A stretch of 64,000 nt of DNA from Xanthomonas euvesicatoria pv. euvesicatoria (GCF_020880415.1 NZ_JAJIUJ010000111.1:62001-126000); one strand, 5' to 3'; shown: positions 25,870-35,145, numbered from the stretch's first letter. Made by a program: numbers and translations. Notes: generated by a model not told the origin, from the sequence alone.

Positions 25870-27081
25870 TCAGCAATTCGTCAGCACCGCACGTTGCCGA
25901 TGGCGTTCCTGCCACACCGCCGCTGCATAGACCAGCAACCCGCCGAGCGCGGTGGCCGCGCCGACGTAGCCGGTGGAGGTCCAACCCCAGCCTGCCGTGA
26001 TCGCCATGCCACCCAGCCATGGACCCAATGCATTGGCCGTATTGAACGCTGCATGGTTGGACGCTGCGGCCAGGGTCTGCGCTTCTGCCGCCACGTCCAT
26101 CAAACGCGTTTGCAAGGCCGGCGCCAACGCCCCCATGGTGCCGACCGCCACGATCGAGACAAACACCCACACGCCTGACTGCGCTGCCAGCGGAAACGTC
26201 AACATCACCACCACCGACCACAGCAGCAATACCGGTACGGCGCGGAACTGCATGCGATCGAACAACCAACCGCCCAGGATGCTTCCCAGCACCCCGCCCA
26301 CGCCGAATGCCACCATCGCCAACGGGATGCGCGCTGCGGTCACGCCGGTCACCGCAGTCAAGGTCGGCGCAAGGTAACTGAAGACGCAGAACATGCCGGA
26401 AAATCCCACCGCCCCGATCGCCAACGCCAGCCACACCTGCGGCTGATTGAACGCGCGCAATTCGCGCAGCGGCTGCTGGCGCAGCTCCTCCGGCTGCGGC
26501 GGCAACAGGACCGCCACGGCGGCGACCGTGCCCAGCGCAATCACCGACACCGACGCATAGGCCCAGCGCCAGCTCACGATTTGCCCCAGCCAGGTTGCCA
26601 GCGGGTTGCCCACCAGCAGCGCAACGCTCAGACCCAACAACACGCGCCCCACTGCAGTGGCACGTTGATTGGGCGGGCTGATCGATGCGGCCACCAGCGA
26701 CGCGACGCCGAAGTAGGCGCCATGCGGCAGCCCGGCGATAAAGCGGCACAGCAGCATGGCGTGGTAGCTCGGTGCCAGTGCGCTGGCCACATTGCCCAGC
26801 GCATAGAAGACCATCAACAGCAGCAACAAGGTACGCCGCGGCCAGCGCGCGCCCAGGATCGCCAGCAAGGGCGCACCCACCACCACGCCCAACGCATACG
26901 CGCTGATGACGTGACCGACCTGCGGCTCGGTGATCTGCAAGCCCTGCGCAATCTGCGTCATCAGGCCCATGGTGGAGAATTCGCTGATGCCGATCGCAAA
27001 GCCGCCCATCGCCAGCGCAAGCAGGATCAGCACGTAATCGCGCCGGGACACGCGTGGCGAAGAAAGGTCGGTATCGGTCAT
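25870..27081 (-). CDS. MFS transporter, drug/sugar efflux (AraJ-like) type
   Basis: The 403-residue protein has twelve predicted membrane helices. It has the DHA1/AraJ-type signatures: FAIGISEFSTMGLM in helix 1, GVVVGAPLLAILGARWPRR between helices 2 and 3, and CRFIAGLPHGAYFGVASLVA in helix 4. It should be a proton-driven exporter of a small molecule in the inner membrane; substrate unknown. CTGGAG precedes the ATG at 27081, which is where the family begins. It is divergent from the Old Yellow Enzyme gene with 243 bases between, a common layout for a pump and a detoxifying reductase under one regulator, though no regulator gene lies beside them. Confidence 0.9.
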   Translation of the reverse strand: MTDTDLSSPRVSRRDYVLILLALAMGGFAIGISEFSTMGLMTQIAQGLQITEPQVGHVISAYALGVVVGAPLLAILGARWPRRTLLLLLMVFYALGNVASALAPSYHAMLLCRFIAGLPHGAYFGVASLVAASISPPNQRATAVGRVLLGLSVALLVGNPLATWLGQIVSWRWAYASVSVIALGTVAAVAVLLPPQPEELRQQPLRELRAFNQPQVWLALAIGAVGFSGMFCVFSYLAPTLTAVTGVTAARIPLAMVAFGVGGVLGSILGGWLFDRMQFRAVPVLLLWSVVVMLTFPLAAQSGVWVFVSIVAVGTMGALAPALQTRLMDVAAEAQTLAAASNHAAFNTANALGPWLGGMAITAGWGWTSTGYVGAATALGGLLVYAAAVWQERHRQRAVLTNC

Positions 27082-27324
27082 GCCCGACTCCAGAGTTGCG
27101 GGGCGGTCTATTATTGTGCAATGCAGCACGACAGGAAAGCGCGACACCAGGGGCGATTCAGCGCCAGCGCCCACTCCATCACAGTTGCCGCGCATTCGAC
27201 GCGACGGGGACGCTGTGTCCTATCTACATCGCTCGAATCTGCTTGAGTCCGCCACCATCGCTACCGGGCACCGCGATCGGCGCGGCGTCGCGCCTGGCGC
27301 GTGATCAATTTCGACTGGTTGCTG

Positions 27325-28419
27325 ATGTCCAAATCCACTCAATCCCCCTTGTTCTCGCCGGTGCGCCTGGGCGCGCTGGAGCTTGCCAACCGCGTGATCA
27401 TGGCCCCGCTGACGCGCAATCGCGCGGTCGCCGGCCAGGTGCCCTCGCCGCTTGCCGCTGAGTATTACGGCCAGCGCGCCACCGCCGGCCTGATCGTGGC
27501 CGAAGGCACCCAGATCAGTCCGCTGGGCCAGGGCTACCTCGATACGCCCGGCATCTACACCAAGGAACAAATCGAGGGCTGGCGCGCCGTCACTGACGAA
27601 GTGCATCGCCGCGGCGGCAAGATCGTGCTGCAGCTGTGGCACGTTGGCCGCGTCTCGCACACCAGTGTGCTGCCGCCGGGCGAAGTGCCGGTTGCGCCCA
27701 GCGCCATTCGCGCGGAAGGCAAGACCTTCACCAAGAACGGATTCGAGGACGTGTCCGAGCCGCGCGCGCTGGCATTGGATGAAATCCCCGGCTTGATCGA
27801 GGACTACCGCATCGCGGCGCGCAACGCGATCGATGCCGGCTTCGACGGCGTGGAAGTGCATGCGGCCAACGGCTATTTGTTGGACCAGTTCCTGCGCGAC
27901 AGCTCCAACCAGCGCACCGACACCTACGGTGGCGATATCGAAAACCGTACCCGCCTGCTTGCCGAAGTGGTGCAGGCGATTGCCGATGAAATCGGCGCCG
28001 ACCGCACCGGCGTGCGCTTGTCGCCGGTGACCCCGGTGTACGGCGCGCACGACTCCGACCCGCAGCCGCTGTTCGAACGTGCGGTCGAGCGCCTGAACCT
28101 GATCGGCGGGCTGGCCTTCGTGCACGTGATCGAGGGCGCCACCGGCGGCCCGCGAGACAACATCGCCTTCGACTATGCCGCGCTGCGCGCCAAGTTCGAC
28201 GGCGCCTGGATCGCCAACAACGGCTACGACCGCGGCATGTCCGAACAGGCCATCAGCAGCGGCTACGCCGATGCGATCGCCTATGGCCGCCCGTTCATCG
28301 CCAATCCGGACCTGGTGCGTCGCCTGCGCGAGAACGCGCCGCTGGCCGAGATCGACCAGGCCACCATGTACGGCGGCGGTGCCAAGGGTTACACCGACTA
28401 CCCCGCTTTGCCGGAGTAA
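27325..28419 (+). CDS. Old Yellow Enzyme family NADH:flavin oxidoreductase (NemA-like)
   Basis: The 364-residue protein (from ATG 27325; a GTG at 27301 is possible) is an FMN-dependent ene-reductase. Visible motifs are ANRVIMAPLTRNRA near the N-terminus, LQLWHVGRVSH, the active-site HAANGYLLDQFL followed by DTYGGDIENR, and the FMN phosphate site near GYDR...YGRPFIANPDL. NemA-like enzymes reduce activated alkenes, nitro compounds and N-ethylmaleimide with NADPH, and are often induced by electrophiles. It is divergent from an efflux pump, which fits electrophile or xenobiotic detoxification. Confidence 0.95.
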   Translation: MSKSTQSPLFSPVRLGALELANRVIMAPLTRNRAVAGQVPSPLAAEYYGQRATAGLIVAEGTQISPLGQGYLDTPGIYTKEQIEGWRAVTDEVHRRGGKIVLQLWHVGRVSHTSVLPPGEVPVAPSAIRAEGKTFTKNGFEDVSEPRALALDEIPGLIEDYRIAARNAIDAGFDGVEVHAANGYLLDQFLRDSSNQRTDTYGGDIENRTRLLAEVVQAIADEIGADRTGVRLSPVTPVYGAHDSDPQPLFERAVERLNLIGGLAFVHVIEGATGGPRDNIAFDYAALRAKFDGAWIANNGYDRGMSEQAISSGYADAIAYGRPFIANPDLVRRLRENAPLAEIDQATMYGGGAKGYTDYPALPE

Positions 28420-28966
28420 TCGCCTGATCAGCCGCTGACCAGGCGACCGCACCTGCCGGCTGGCACGGTGCGGTTGCCGTGGGTGACGCCGATGCACTGC
28501 ATGCCTGCTGTTGGCCGATAAGCAGCGACCGGTCTTGCATGCGCGCCGCTGGCCATGCGGCCGCTCGGTGATTGCCAGGCGGACCGCTGCCGGCATCCTG
28601 CGCATCGCCTGCGCGCACCTGGTCGTGCGTTATTGGCGTCGAGTTTTTTGCCGGTTGCCATGCGCGCCCGACACTCGTCACCCTGCATCATCTGATCCGC
28701 AACGCCACCCCATCACCACACGTGATTTCGCAGCGGCGCATGCGCGCTTGCCGTCGCGATTGCCAGTACGCCAACGCTGCCGATGATGCAGCTATCTCAT
28801 TGCCAAGGCTCTCGCGCATGCGACAGGGCTGCATGGTGGCGGCGGTGTATCCGCGCGACTAGCGCAACGGGCCTGCACTGCCTATCCGCAGGTGCGCTGC
28901 GCATTGGGGCCATAGCGCGCGCCGGCTTCCGCCAACGCACACTGCCGCGCCACTGGGTCACCGCGC
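28420..28966. other. Convergent intergenic stretch, one hairpin, no gene
   Basis: These 547 bases lie between convergent genes. A strong hairpin at 28446-28474 (ACCGCACC with GGTGCGGT, inner TGCC with GGCA) follows the ene-reductase stop by 27 bases and may act in termination, though no T-tract follows. The remaining open frames are arginine/alanine-rich without domains or ribosome sites, and I see no RNA gene. Confidence 0.45.
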
Positions 28967-29302
28967 TTACGCCTTGCGCAGGAAACAGGTCTTCAACACC
29001 AGGCCCTTGATCTTTTCCGAGTTGCCCTCGATGTGCTCGGCATCGTCTTCGACCAAGCGAATGTTGCGGATCACCGTGCCCTGCTTGAGCGGGATCGAAG
29101 AGCCCTTGACCTTGAGATCCTTGATCACGGTCACCGTGTCGCCGGCCTGCAGCACGTTGCCGTTGCTGTCGCGCACCACCGTCGTGTCTGCCGCGGCATC
29201 GCCTGCGCTCCATTCGAAGCCGCAGTCGGCGCAGATCGACATCGCGCCATCGGCATAGGTGTTTTCCAGTCCGCATTGCGGACAGGCGGGGACGGTAGGC
29301 AT
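28967..29302 (-). CDS. yjdM: Zinc-ribbon protein YjdM (formerly PhnA)
   Basis: The 111-residue protein has an N-terminal zinc ribbon (CPQCGLENTY and CADCGFEW, residues about 7-30) and the C-terminal SH3-like PhnA domain (VRDSNGNVLQAGDTVTVIKDLKVKGSS, ending GLVLKTCFLRKA). It matches E. coli YjdM over its full length. Despite the old name it does not break down phosphonates; the role is unknown. Start at 29302 is the family start. It is divergent from the cation transporter with 96 bases between. Confidence 0.95.
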   Translation of the reverse strand: MPTVPACPQCGLENTYADGAMSICADCGFEWSAGDAAADTTVVRDSNGNVLQAGDTVTVIKDLKVKGSSIPLKQGTVIRNIRLVEDDAEHIEGNSEKIKGLVLKTCFLRKA

Positions 29303-29398
29303 GCAATTCCTTGATCGAAGCGGGCGTGGATTGTAGCCGCCCGGGTGCGCGATCACGCACCCGGCACGGGGATGGGGCGATAGTGCGGCGCTTGTCGA

Positions 29399-30466
29399 AT
29401 GCCCCGCAGGTCGCGCGTGTCCAATCAGCCAGTGTCCACTTCCCCGCGCACAACGCCGCCCTCCCCTCACACCCAACAAAGCGACCCCGCCGCCAGCGAG
29501 AATGGCCCAGGCAAGCCCAAGGGTTCGCACGTGGTGGTGTACGTGGCACTGGCGGGCAATCTGGCCATTGCCGTGGCCAAGTTCATCGCCGCCGGCATTT
29601 CCGGCAGCTCGGCCATGCTCAGCGAGGGCGTGCATTCGCTGGTGGACACCGTCAACGAAGTGCTGCTGTTGTATGGCTTGCGCCGCGCTGCGCAGCCACC
29701 CACCCCGACCCATCCGTTCGGTTACGGGCGCGAGCTGTATTTCTGGAGTTTCATCGTCGCCCTGCTGGTCTTTGCGATGGGTGCAGGCGTGTCGCTGTAC
29801 GAAGGCATCGTACATTTGCGCAACCCCGAGCCGGCCAAGAGCCACCTGATTGCCTACTGCGTGCTCGGCGTATCGATCGTGTTCGAAGGCATTTCATGGG
29901 TGGTGGCGGTGCGCGAATTTCGCTCCAAGAAAGGCCGCATGGGCTATTTCCAGGCATTTCGCCAGAGCAAGGACCCCACCACCTTCACCGTGTTGCTGGA
30001 AGACAGCGCTGCGTTGATCGGCCTGCTGATGGCACTGCTCGGTCTGGCCGGTGCGCAATTGTTCGACATGCCCGAACTCGACGGCATCGCCTCGATCGGC
30101 ATTGCCGGCGTGCTGGCGTTTACCGCGTTCCTGTTGGCGCGCGAAACCAAGGGCCTGCTGATCGGCGAGCCGGCGCATGCGCATGTTACCGACTCGCTGC
30201 TGCGCATCGCCGCCAGCGACCCGGACGTGCGTGCGGCCAATGGCGTGCTCACCATGCAAATGGGCCCCAACCAGGTGGTGGCGGCGTTGAGCGCCGAGTT
30301 CGAAGACAGCCGCACCACACCGCAGATCGAGGCCTGCGTCGGGCGGATCGAAGCCGCCGCCAAGCAGCAACATCCCGAGCTCACCGCACTGTTCATCAAG
30401 CCGCAGACCCCGGAAACCTGGCGTGCACGGCGTGCGCAGATCGAGAGCGGAGCAGCGCCGGATTGA
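29399..30466 (+). CDS. Cation diffusion facilitator family transporter
   Basis: The 355-residue inner-membrane protein has a Ser/Thr/Pro-rich cytosolic N-terminus of about 40 residues, then six membrane helices carrying the CDF signature SSAMLSEGVHSLVDTVNE, the HPFGYGRELYFWSF segment and a C-terminal cytoplasmic domain (ANGVLTMQMGPNQVV). CDF proteins export Zn, Fe, Co or Mn by proton antiport. This subgroup, with HPFGYGRE and a long loop, is the FieF-distant type often annotated simply as cation transporter; metal not predictable. A GTG six codons downstream is an alternative start. Confidence 0.9.
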   Translation: MPRRSRVSNQPVSTSPRTTPPSPHTQQSDPAASENGPGKPKGSHVVVYVALAGNLAIAVAKFIAAGISGSSAMLSEGVHSLVDTVNEVLLLYGLRRAAQPPTPTHPFGYGRELYFWSFIVALLVFAMGAGVSLYEGIVHLRNPEPAKSHLIAYCVLGVSIVFEGISWVVAVREFRSKKGRMGYFQAFRQSKDPTTFTVLLEDSAALIGLLMALLGLAGAQLFDMPELDGIASIGIAGVLAFTAFLLARETKGLLIGEPAHAHVTDSLLRIAASDPDVRAANGVLTMQMGPNQVVAALSAEFEDSRTTPQIEACVGRIEAAAKQQHPELTALFIKPQTPETWRARRAQIESGAAPD

Positions 30467-30808
30467 GGGAGACCGAAGCGTGCGGCATGCAGATGTCGTG
30501 AAGCATGCCCGTGGGTCACCGCGTCGCTGCGCGTTGGTCCATCGAACACAGCGCCAACGTCGCAATCGCCGATCGCGCCGCGGACGGTCGGCCCAACGCA
30601 CTCCACGCTCCGCTCCGTTTTCGCGCCGAGCCAGCCGGCGCGAGCCTGGTCGTGGCGGTCGTGCCGCCAAGCTGATCCCCGCCTCAACCGCAAACCTGGC
30701 TGCGGTTGCATGATCCGGTGCGATTGCCTACGGTGTGCGTGCGGCACCTCTTCGCATCGTGAATCAGCCGATGCATTCCCCTCGATCACCCATTCATGGA
30801 GGTTTCCA
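30467..30808. other. Intergenic stretch without a supported gene
   Basis: These 342 bases precede the slyD-like gene. No frame on either strand looks coding. The only clear signal is the GGAGG ribosome site at 30798-30802 serving the next gene. I could not pick a convincing promoter. Confidence 0.45.
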
Positions 30809-31275
30809 ATGGAAATCAGCCAGGGTCGCGTTGCGACCATCCACTACACCCTTTCCGACGACAACGGCCAAGTGCTGGACCGCTCCACGCCCGACACTCC
30901 GCTGAGTTATCTGCATGGCGCCGGCAACATCGTGCCCGGCCTGGAGCAGGCACTGGAAGGCAAGCGGCTGGGCGATACGCTCACCGCCGACGTCGTGCCC
31001 GAACAGGGCTATGGCCCGCGCCACGAGCAGCTCAGGTGCCGCGCGATGCGTTTCCGACCGATGTCGACGTGGTACCCGGCGTGCAGTTCGAGGCGCGCAC
31101 GCAGCAAGGCCCGGTCCTGGTCACGGTGACCGCGGTTGGCCCCGATCAGGTCACCGTGGACGGCAACCACCCGCTCGCCGGGCAAACCCTGCACTTCGCG
31201 GTCGAGGTGGTGGCAGTGCGCGAGGCCACCACGCAGGAATTGAACGACGGTCACGTGGCCGAGCTGGCCGCCTGA
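30809..31275 (+). pseudogene. SlyD/FkpB-type FKBP peptidyl-prolyl isomerase, frameshifted
   Basis: The intact product would be a SlyD-like prolyl isomerase with the FKBP strands and the inserted flap. Codons from ATG 30809 read MEISQGRVATIHYTLSDDNG through GYGPRHEQL, then run into meaningless sequence. The family continues in another frame from GTG 31036: VPRDAFPTDVD, then VQFEARTQQG, and ends DGHVAELAA at 31275. The two frames join if one base is restored after 31033 (CTCAGGTG would be CTCCAGGTG, giving QLQVPRDAF), i.e. one C lost from a CC pair. A very good GGAGG precedes the start. It is either a true pseudogene in this strain or a one-base assembly error; everything else about the gene is well conserved, which slightly favours an error. 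Confidence 0.85.
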
Positions 31276-31427
31276 CCCGGCGCGCGCCGCGCGCCCTCCT
31301 GGCTGCGGCGCGGGCCAGTGCGCAACACAGCGCTCGCGCTGGGCCATGGCGTCACCGACGCTGCCGATCTCGACGGCAGGTGCGGCGGGCGTAGTAAAGT
31401 GCGCGGCCCGCTCCCAGACCTGTCTGC

Positions 31428-32804
31428 ATGAAACTCGGCATCGACTTCGGTACCAGCAACTCCGCCGCCGCGGCGATCGTCGATGGGCAAGTGGTGCCGG
31501 TGCGCTTCGGCGAGGCCTTGCAGTTCCGCACCACGGTGTATTTTCCCGAGACCATGCGCGACCCGGACGATTTCAGCCTGACGCCAGCGCTGGAGTACGA
31601 GGTAGAGCGGCTCATTGACTCGGGCCGGCGCGATGCATTGGCCGCCGGCGGCACCCCCAACACCGACCGCCTGCGCCGCGATGCGATCCGCATCGTGCGG
31701 CGGCAGTGGATGGAAGAGCAGGTGCGTGAGCCACGAAGTTCCGCCGCCCTGCTGCAAAACGCCGTCTACGGCGACGAAGCGCTGGATGCGTATTTTCTCG
31801 AAGGCGAAGGCAGCCTGGTGCAAAGCCCCAAGTCGATGCTGGGCTACAACCTGCATCCGCGCGCACGCCAGACCATTACCGGCATCGCCACCCATGTGCT
31901 GGAACACATCCGGCTGACAGCCTCGCGCCAGTTCGACATCAACATCCGTCACGCCACGCTGGGCCGGCCGGTGCAATTTCGCAGTTCGATCGGTGAGGCC
32001 GGCAATGCGCAGGCGCTGGAGATCCTGCAGACCGCCGCGATCGCCGCCGGTTTCGACGGCGTGGACTTTCTCGAAGAACCTGCAGCGGCGGCGATGCATT
32101 ACCACGTCAGCCATGACAGCCGCCACGACACCGTGGTGGTGGATATCGGCGGCGGCACCACCGACATTGCCCATGCCAGCGTCGGCGGCAGCGCTGCGCC
32201 GCAGGTACACCGTGCCTGGGGCATCGCGCGTGGCGGCACCGATATCGATCTGGCGTTGAGCCTGGCGGCCTACATGCCCCTGTTCGGCCGCGGCATCACG
32301 CGCGTGCCCACCCACCATTACGTGGAGGCGGCGATGGTGCAAGACATGACGCGACAGCGCGAATTCCGCCTGCACAAGTACCAGGACGTGCCCGCCCCCT
32401 TCGACAAGCGTCTGCAGGCCTTGCAGGACACCGGCAACACCGCGCGCCTGTACCGCGGCGTGGAAGCCTGCAAGATCGCGCTCAGCGAGCTGGATCGGCA
32501 CCAGGCCGCGCTCGACTTCATCGAGCGCGGCCTGGGCGTGGAGGTGCAGGCCGATGCGTTGGTTGCGTCCGCTTCCAGCTATCTGGGCGAACTGGCAGGC
32601 CTGCTGGCACAGGTGCGCGCCGACATGGCCGCCGCACCGACGACGGTGTTCCTCACCGGCGGCATGTCGCGGGCGGGCTACATCCGCGAGACCGTGGCCG
32701 CTGCGTTCCCCGAATCGCGCCTGGTGCATGGCGATCCGTCATTCGGTGTGGTCCAGGGATTGGCCTGGGCTGCCGCGCAGGTAGCCCACTCGTCGGACGA
32801 TTAA
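31428..32804 (+). CDS. Hsp70-family chaperone, YegD-like
   Basis: The 458-residue protein has the actin/Hsp70 ATPase core: phosphate-1 motif LGIDFGTSNSAAA, EEPAAAAMHYH, phosphate-2 VVVDIGGGTTDIAH and adenosine motif VFLTGGMSRAGYI. It lacks the C-terminal substrate-binding domain and lid of DnaK and fits YegD in length (about 450) and in the insertion after residue 80. YegD-type proteins are atypical Hsp70s with unclear clients. No DnaJ or GrpE gene lies nearby. It stands alone, in the same direction as the small gene that follows. Confidence 0.9.
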   Translation: MKLGIDFGTSNSAAAAIVDGQVVPVRFGEALQFRTTVYFPETMRDPDDFSLTPALEYEVERLIDSGRRDALAAGGTPNTDRLRRDAIRIVRRQWMEEQVREPRSSAALLQNAVYGDEALDAYFLEGEGSLVQSPKSMLGYNLHPRARQTITGIATHVLEHIRLTASRQFDINIRHATLGRPVQFRSSIGEAGNAQALEILQTAAIAAGFDGVDFLEEPAAAAMHYHVSHDSRHDTVVVDIGGGTTDIAHASVGGSAAPQVHRAWGIARGGTDIDLALSLAAYMPLFGRGITRVPTHHYVEAAMVQDMTRQREFRLHKYQDVPAPFDKRLQALQDTGNTARLYRGVEACKIALSELDRHQAALDFIERGLGVEVQADALVASASSYLGELAGLLAQVRADMAAAPTTVFLTGGMSRAGYIRETVAAAFPESRLVHGDPSFGVVQGLAWAAAQVAHSSDD

Positions 32805-32832
32805 CACGCGCTGCAACGTAATCCCCTATAAT
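32801..32832 (+). promoter_or_regulatory. Candidate sigma-70 promoter for the small gene at 32994
   Basis: A perfect minus-10 box TATAAT at 32827-32832 stands 162 bases before the small gene. The best upstream partner, TTAACA at 32801-32806, gives a 20-base spacer, longer than ideal, so only the minus-10 element is convincing. Confidence 0.45.
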
Positions 32833-32993
32833 GCACGGTTGCTGCTCGACGCCCAGCCGTCTTGCCTGCAACGGCACGTACACCGTGCCGCCGCGACGGC
32901 GCACCGAACGCCGCCGCACTCTCGACACCGCTTCCGCGCGCGCCACCCTAGCCGCACGCGGTGTCACCGCACTTCCCCGCTACAGGAGGCCAC

Positions 32994-33179
32994 ATGGCAC
33001 GTCCCGCGACCAAGCAGAAATCCCAGCCCAGCATCGCTCGCAGCGAAGGTAAGTCGCAGCCGCTCAGTCGTGAGCGCATCGCTGCCGACATCGCCGCGTT
33101 CCGCAAGACCGGCGGCCGGATCGAAGTGCTCACTACCAACTTCGGCCCGGCGCGCAACGACGGCGACAAGAGCGCCTAA
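32994..33179 (+). CDS. Small basic protein of unknown function
   Basis: The 61-residue protein starts MARPATKQKSQPSIARSEGK, continues with a helix SRERIAADIAAFRKTGGRIE, then a short strand VLTTNFGPARNDG. A perfect AGGAGG ribosome site at 32984-32989 and a TATAAT box further upstream argue for strong expression, and an intrinsic-type hairpin closes the gene. I recognise the sequence style of a conserved Xanthomonas small protein but no named domain. It has no cysteine and no signal peptide, so it is probably cytoplasmic; a nucleic-acid or ribosome-associated role is guesswork from its charge. Confidence 0.82.
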   Translation: MARPATKQKSQPSIARSEGKSQPLSRERIAADIAAFRKTGGRIEVLTTNFGPARNDGDKSA

Positions 33180-33238
33180 CGCCACCAACACCGCGGCAGG
33201 TTGCAATGCATGTTGCCGCGAAGTTGCATTGGTGTACC

Positions 33239-33268
33239 AACATGCCACCGCAAGGTGGCATGTTTGTG
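33239..33268 (+). terminator. Hairpin terminator after the small basic protein gene
   Basis: AACATGCCACC (33239-33249) and GGTGGCATGTT (33254-33264) form a perfect 11-pair stem with a GCAA tetraloop, followed by TGTGT. Sixty bases after the preceding stop, it fits an intrinsic terminator with a weak T-tract. The 306 bases from here to the next gene hold no supported gene. Confidence 0.75.
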
Positions 33269-33574
33269 TCTGGCTTCCGCCGATGTCATTCATACGCATC
33301 GCGCAGGACTGCAACTCCAATGCGGCCTCGTGTCGCTTCTGGCGATGACCCGCACAATGACTTCGCACAGGCCGCCGATGCGTGGCAACCGAACGCTGCG
33401 GACGCGTCGGCGCCTTGCGCTGCATCCGCGCAAAAACTCCAGGCGTGTACCCACGACTCCATCCGCATGCGCGCGTAGGCATGCATTGAACGCATGCAAT
33501 CTGCCGCACTTCTGCATTCGCAGACGAGCATGCATTCACTCTGCACACCGACAGCGCAGAGTTGGCCCGCTACA

Positions 33575-34198
33575 ATGGATTCCCCTTTGATTCTGCACGC
33601 CGTGATGCCTGCCTCCGATGCGTTGCCCGCCATGATCCGCAGCCTGTTGCCCCATTGGAATCCCGAATGGCTGGCGATTGCGGTACCGACGGTCAAGATC
33701 GTGCTGATCCTGGCAGTTGCCGCGTTGGTCCGCCTGCTGCTCCGGCAGTTGCTGCGGCGGCTGTGCACGCGTTACAGCGTGCCCGCCGAAATGATGATCG
33801 GCATCCGCCGCGTCGGCAGCTTCGTCATTTCGGTCAGTGCCTTGCTGATGGTGCTACGGGTCATCGGCGTCTCGGGCGGCACGTTGTGGACCGCATTCAC
33901 CGGGTTCGCAGCCGTCGGCGCAGTGGCGTTCTTCGCTGCATGGAGCGTGCTGTCCAATATCTTCTGCACATTCCTGATCATCACCACGCGGCCATTTCGC
34001 CTGCACGATCACATCGAGGTTCTCGAAGGCGGCGACAAGCCCGGCTTGAAGGGACGTGTGATCGATATCAACGTGATCTACACCACGCTGGAAGAAACCG
34101 GCGAGCGTGCCGGCAGCGTACTGCAAGTTCCCAACAGCCTGTTTTTCCAGCGCACGACGCGTCGCTGGCGCGAGACCGGCAGCTTCAACGCCAACTAG
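33575..34198 (+). CDS. Short MscS-family mechanosensitive channel
   Basis: The 207-residue protein has three membrane helices. It has the MscS pore region and beta domain: SGGTLWTAFTGFAAVGAVAFFAAWSVLSN (TM3-like, Gly/Ala-packed) followed by TTRPFRLHDHIEVLEGG and a VIDINVIYTTLEE strand ending QVPNSLFFQ. It lacks most of the C-terminal alpha/beta vestibule of E. coli MscS, so it is a compact version of the family. It should gate in response to membrane tension. Start at 33575 is the best family-like ATG; one at 33605 would also preserve all helices. Confidence 0.88.
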   Translation: MDSPLILHAVMPASDALPAMIRSLLPHWNPEWLAIAVPTVKIVLILAVAALVRLLLRQLLRRLCTRYSVPAEMMIGIRRVGSFVISVSALLMVLRVIGVSGGTLWTAFTGFAAVGAVAFFAAWSVLSNIFCTFLIITTRPFRLHDHIEVLEGGDKPGLKGRVIDINVIYTTLEETGERAGSVLQVPNSLFFQRTTRRWRETGSFNAN

Positions 34199-34381
34199 GC
34201 GCAAGGCCAAGACGCGATACTGCGGCGAGTTCGCCAGTGGCAGAACCCATACACGGCGATATCGGCAAGCGGCAACCTTCGACGACCGCAGTAGGCTCCA
34301 CTGCGGCGCACGCTTGCGATAGCGGCGCCGTCTGCGGGGATTGCAGTCGCGGTCGCATCGCGGGCATGACCCATCAGCCAC

Positions 34382-34648
34382 TCAACGCAGCTGACTGTCC
34401 TTGCTGCCGCGACGGTTGTAGCCGCTTTGCCCAGCCTGCTCCAGGTCATGCGCCTCTTGGCAGTGCACGCACAAGTGCACGCCGGGCACCGCCTTGCGGC
34501 GCGCCTCGGGAATCGGTGCCTCGCACTCTTCGCAGTGCGTCAGGCTCGGGCCGTGATGCAACTGACTCCGCGCGCGCTTGATCGCATCGTCGACAGTGGC
34601 ATCGATCTGGTCCTGTACCGCTCCATCACCCGCCCATCCGGTCGCCAT
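34382..34648 (-). CDS. DksA/TraR-type C4 zinc-finger protein, YbiI-like
   Basis: The 88-residue protein aligns along its whole length with E. coli YbiI: MATGWAGDGAVQDQIDATVDDAI, the zinc finger C-E-E-C...C-V-H-C (THCEECEAPIPEARRKAVPG then HLCVHCQ), ending GYNRRGSKDSQLR. Such short DksA relatives lack the coiled coil needed to reach the RNA polymerase active site in the DksA manner. Start at 34648 is set by that alignment; ATGs 3 and 10 codons upstream are less family-like. It is convergent with the MscS gene; the 183 bases between hold no gene. Confidence 0.92.
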   Translation of the reverse strand: MATGWAGDGAVQDQIDATVDDAIKRARSQLHHGPSLTHCEECEAPIPEARRKAVPGVHLCVHCQEAHDLEQAGQSGYNRRGSKDSQLR

Positions 34649-34820
34649 GATCGCCATACCTCGCTGGTCTGGACACATATATGGTCACTCGCGCAGGCAA
34701 ATCCAAGCCGCGTGTGCACAGTACGCTCAAGCTGGTTGAACTAGCATCAAATCAACGCCGCCGGCCGCCGCGCGCGGCAGTGACCATTACTCCGCCATCC
34801 GCACCCACGAAGGAACAGCA

Positions 34821-35075
34821 ATGGAACAGCCCGTCCACCCGTTTTCCGAACTCTTCGCCCAGCTTGGCCTGCCGTCCGACGAAGCCAGCATTCGCCGCTT
34901 CATTGCCGAGCACTCCCCGCTGCCGGGCGATATGCGCCTGGAAGAAGCGCCGTTCTGGACGCCTGCCCAATCCCAGCTATTGCGTGAAGAACGCCTCGAC
35001 GATGCCGACTGGATCGTGACCATCGATCAGCTCAATATCGCCCTGCATACCACTGCCGACGATACCGGCGTTTGA
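34821..35075 (+). CDS. DUF2789 family protein
   Basis: The 84-residue protein shows the complete DUF2789 pattern: HPFSELFAQLGLPSDEASIRRFI, HSPLPGDMRLEEAPFWTPAQ, QLLREERLDDADWIVTIDQLN. The family is small, acidic and cytoplasmic, widespread in gammaproteobacteria, with no known function. AAGGAACA precedes the ATG with good spacing. It stands alone. Confidence 0.93.
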   Translation: MEQPVHPFSELFAQLGLPSDEASIRRFIAEHSPLPGDMRLEEAPFWTPAQSQLLREERLDDADWIVTIDQLNIALHTTADDTGV

Positions 35076-35145
35076 GCCAGGCGCGCGCTCGCGTGCGCCA
35101 CGCTTGAGATCGCCTGCAGCTGACATGCTTGCCAGCGCATTGGTG

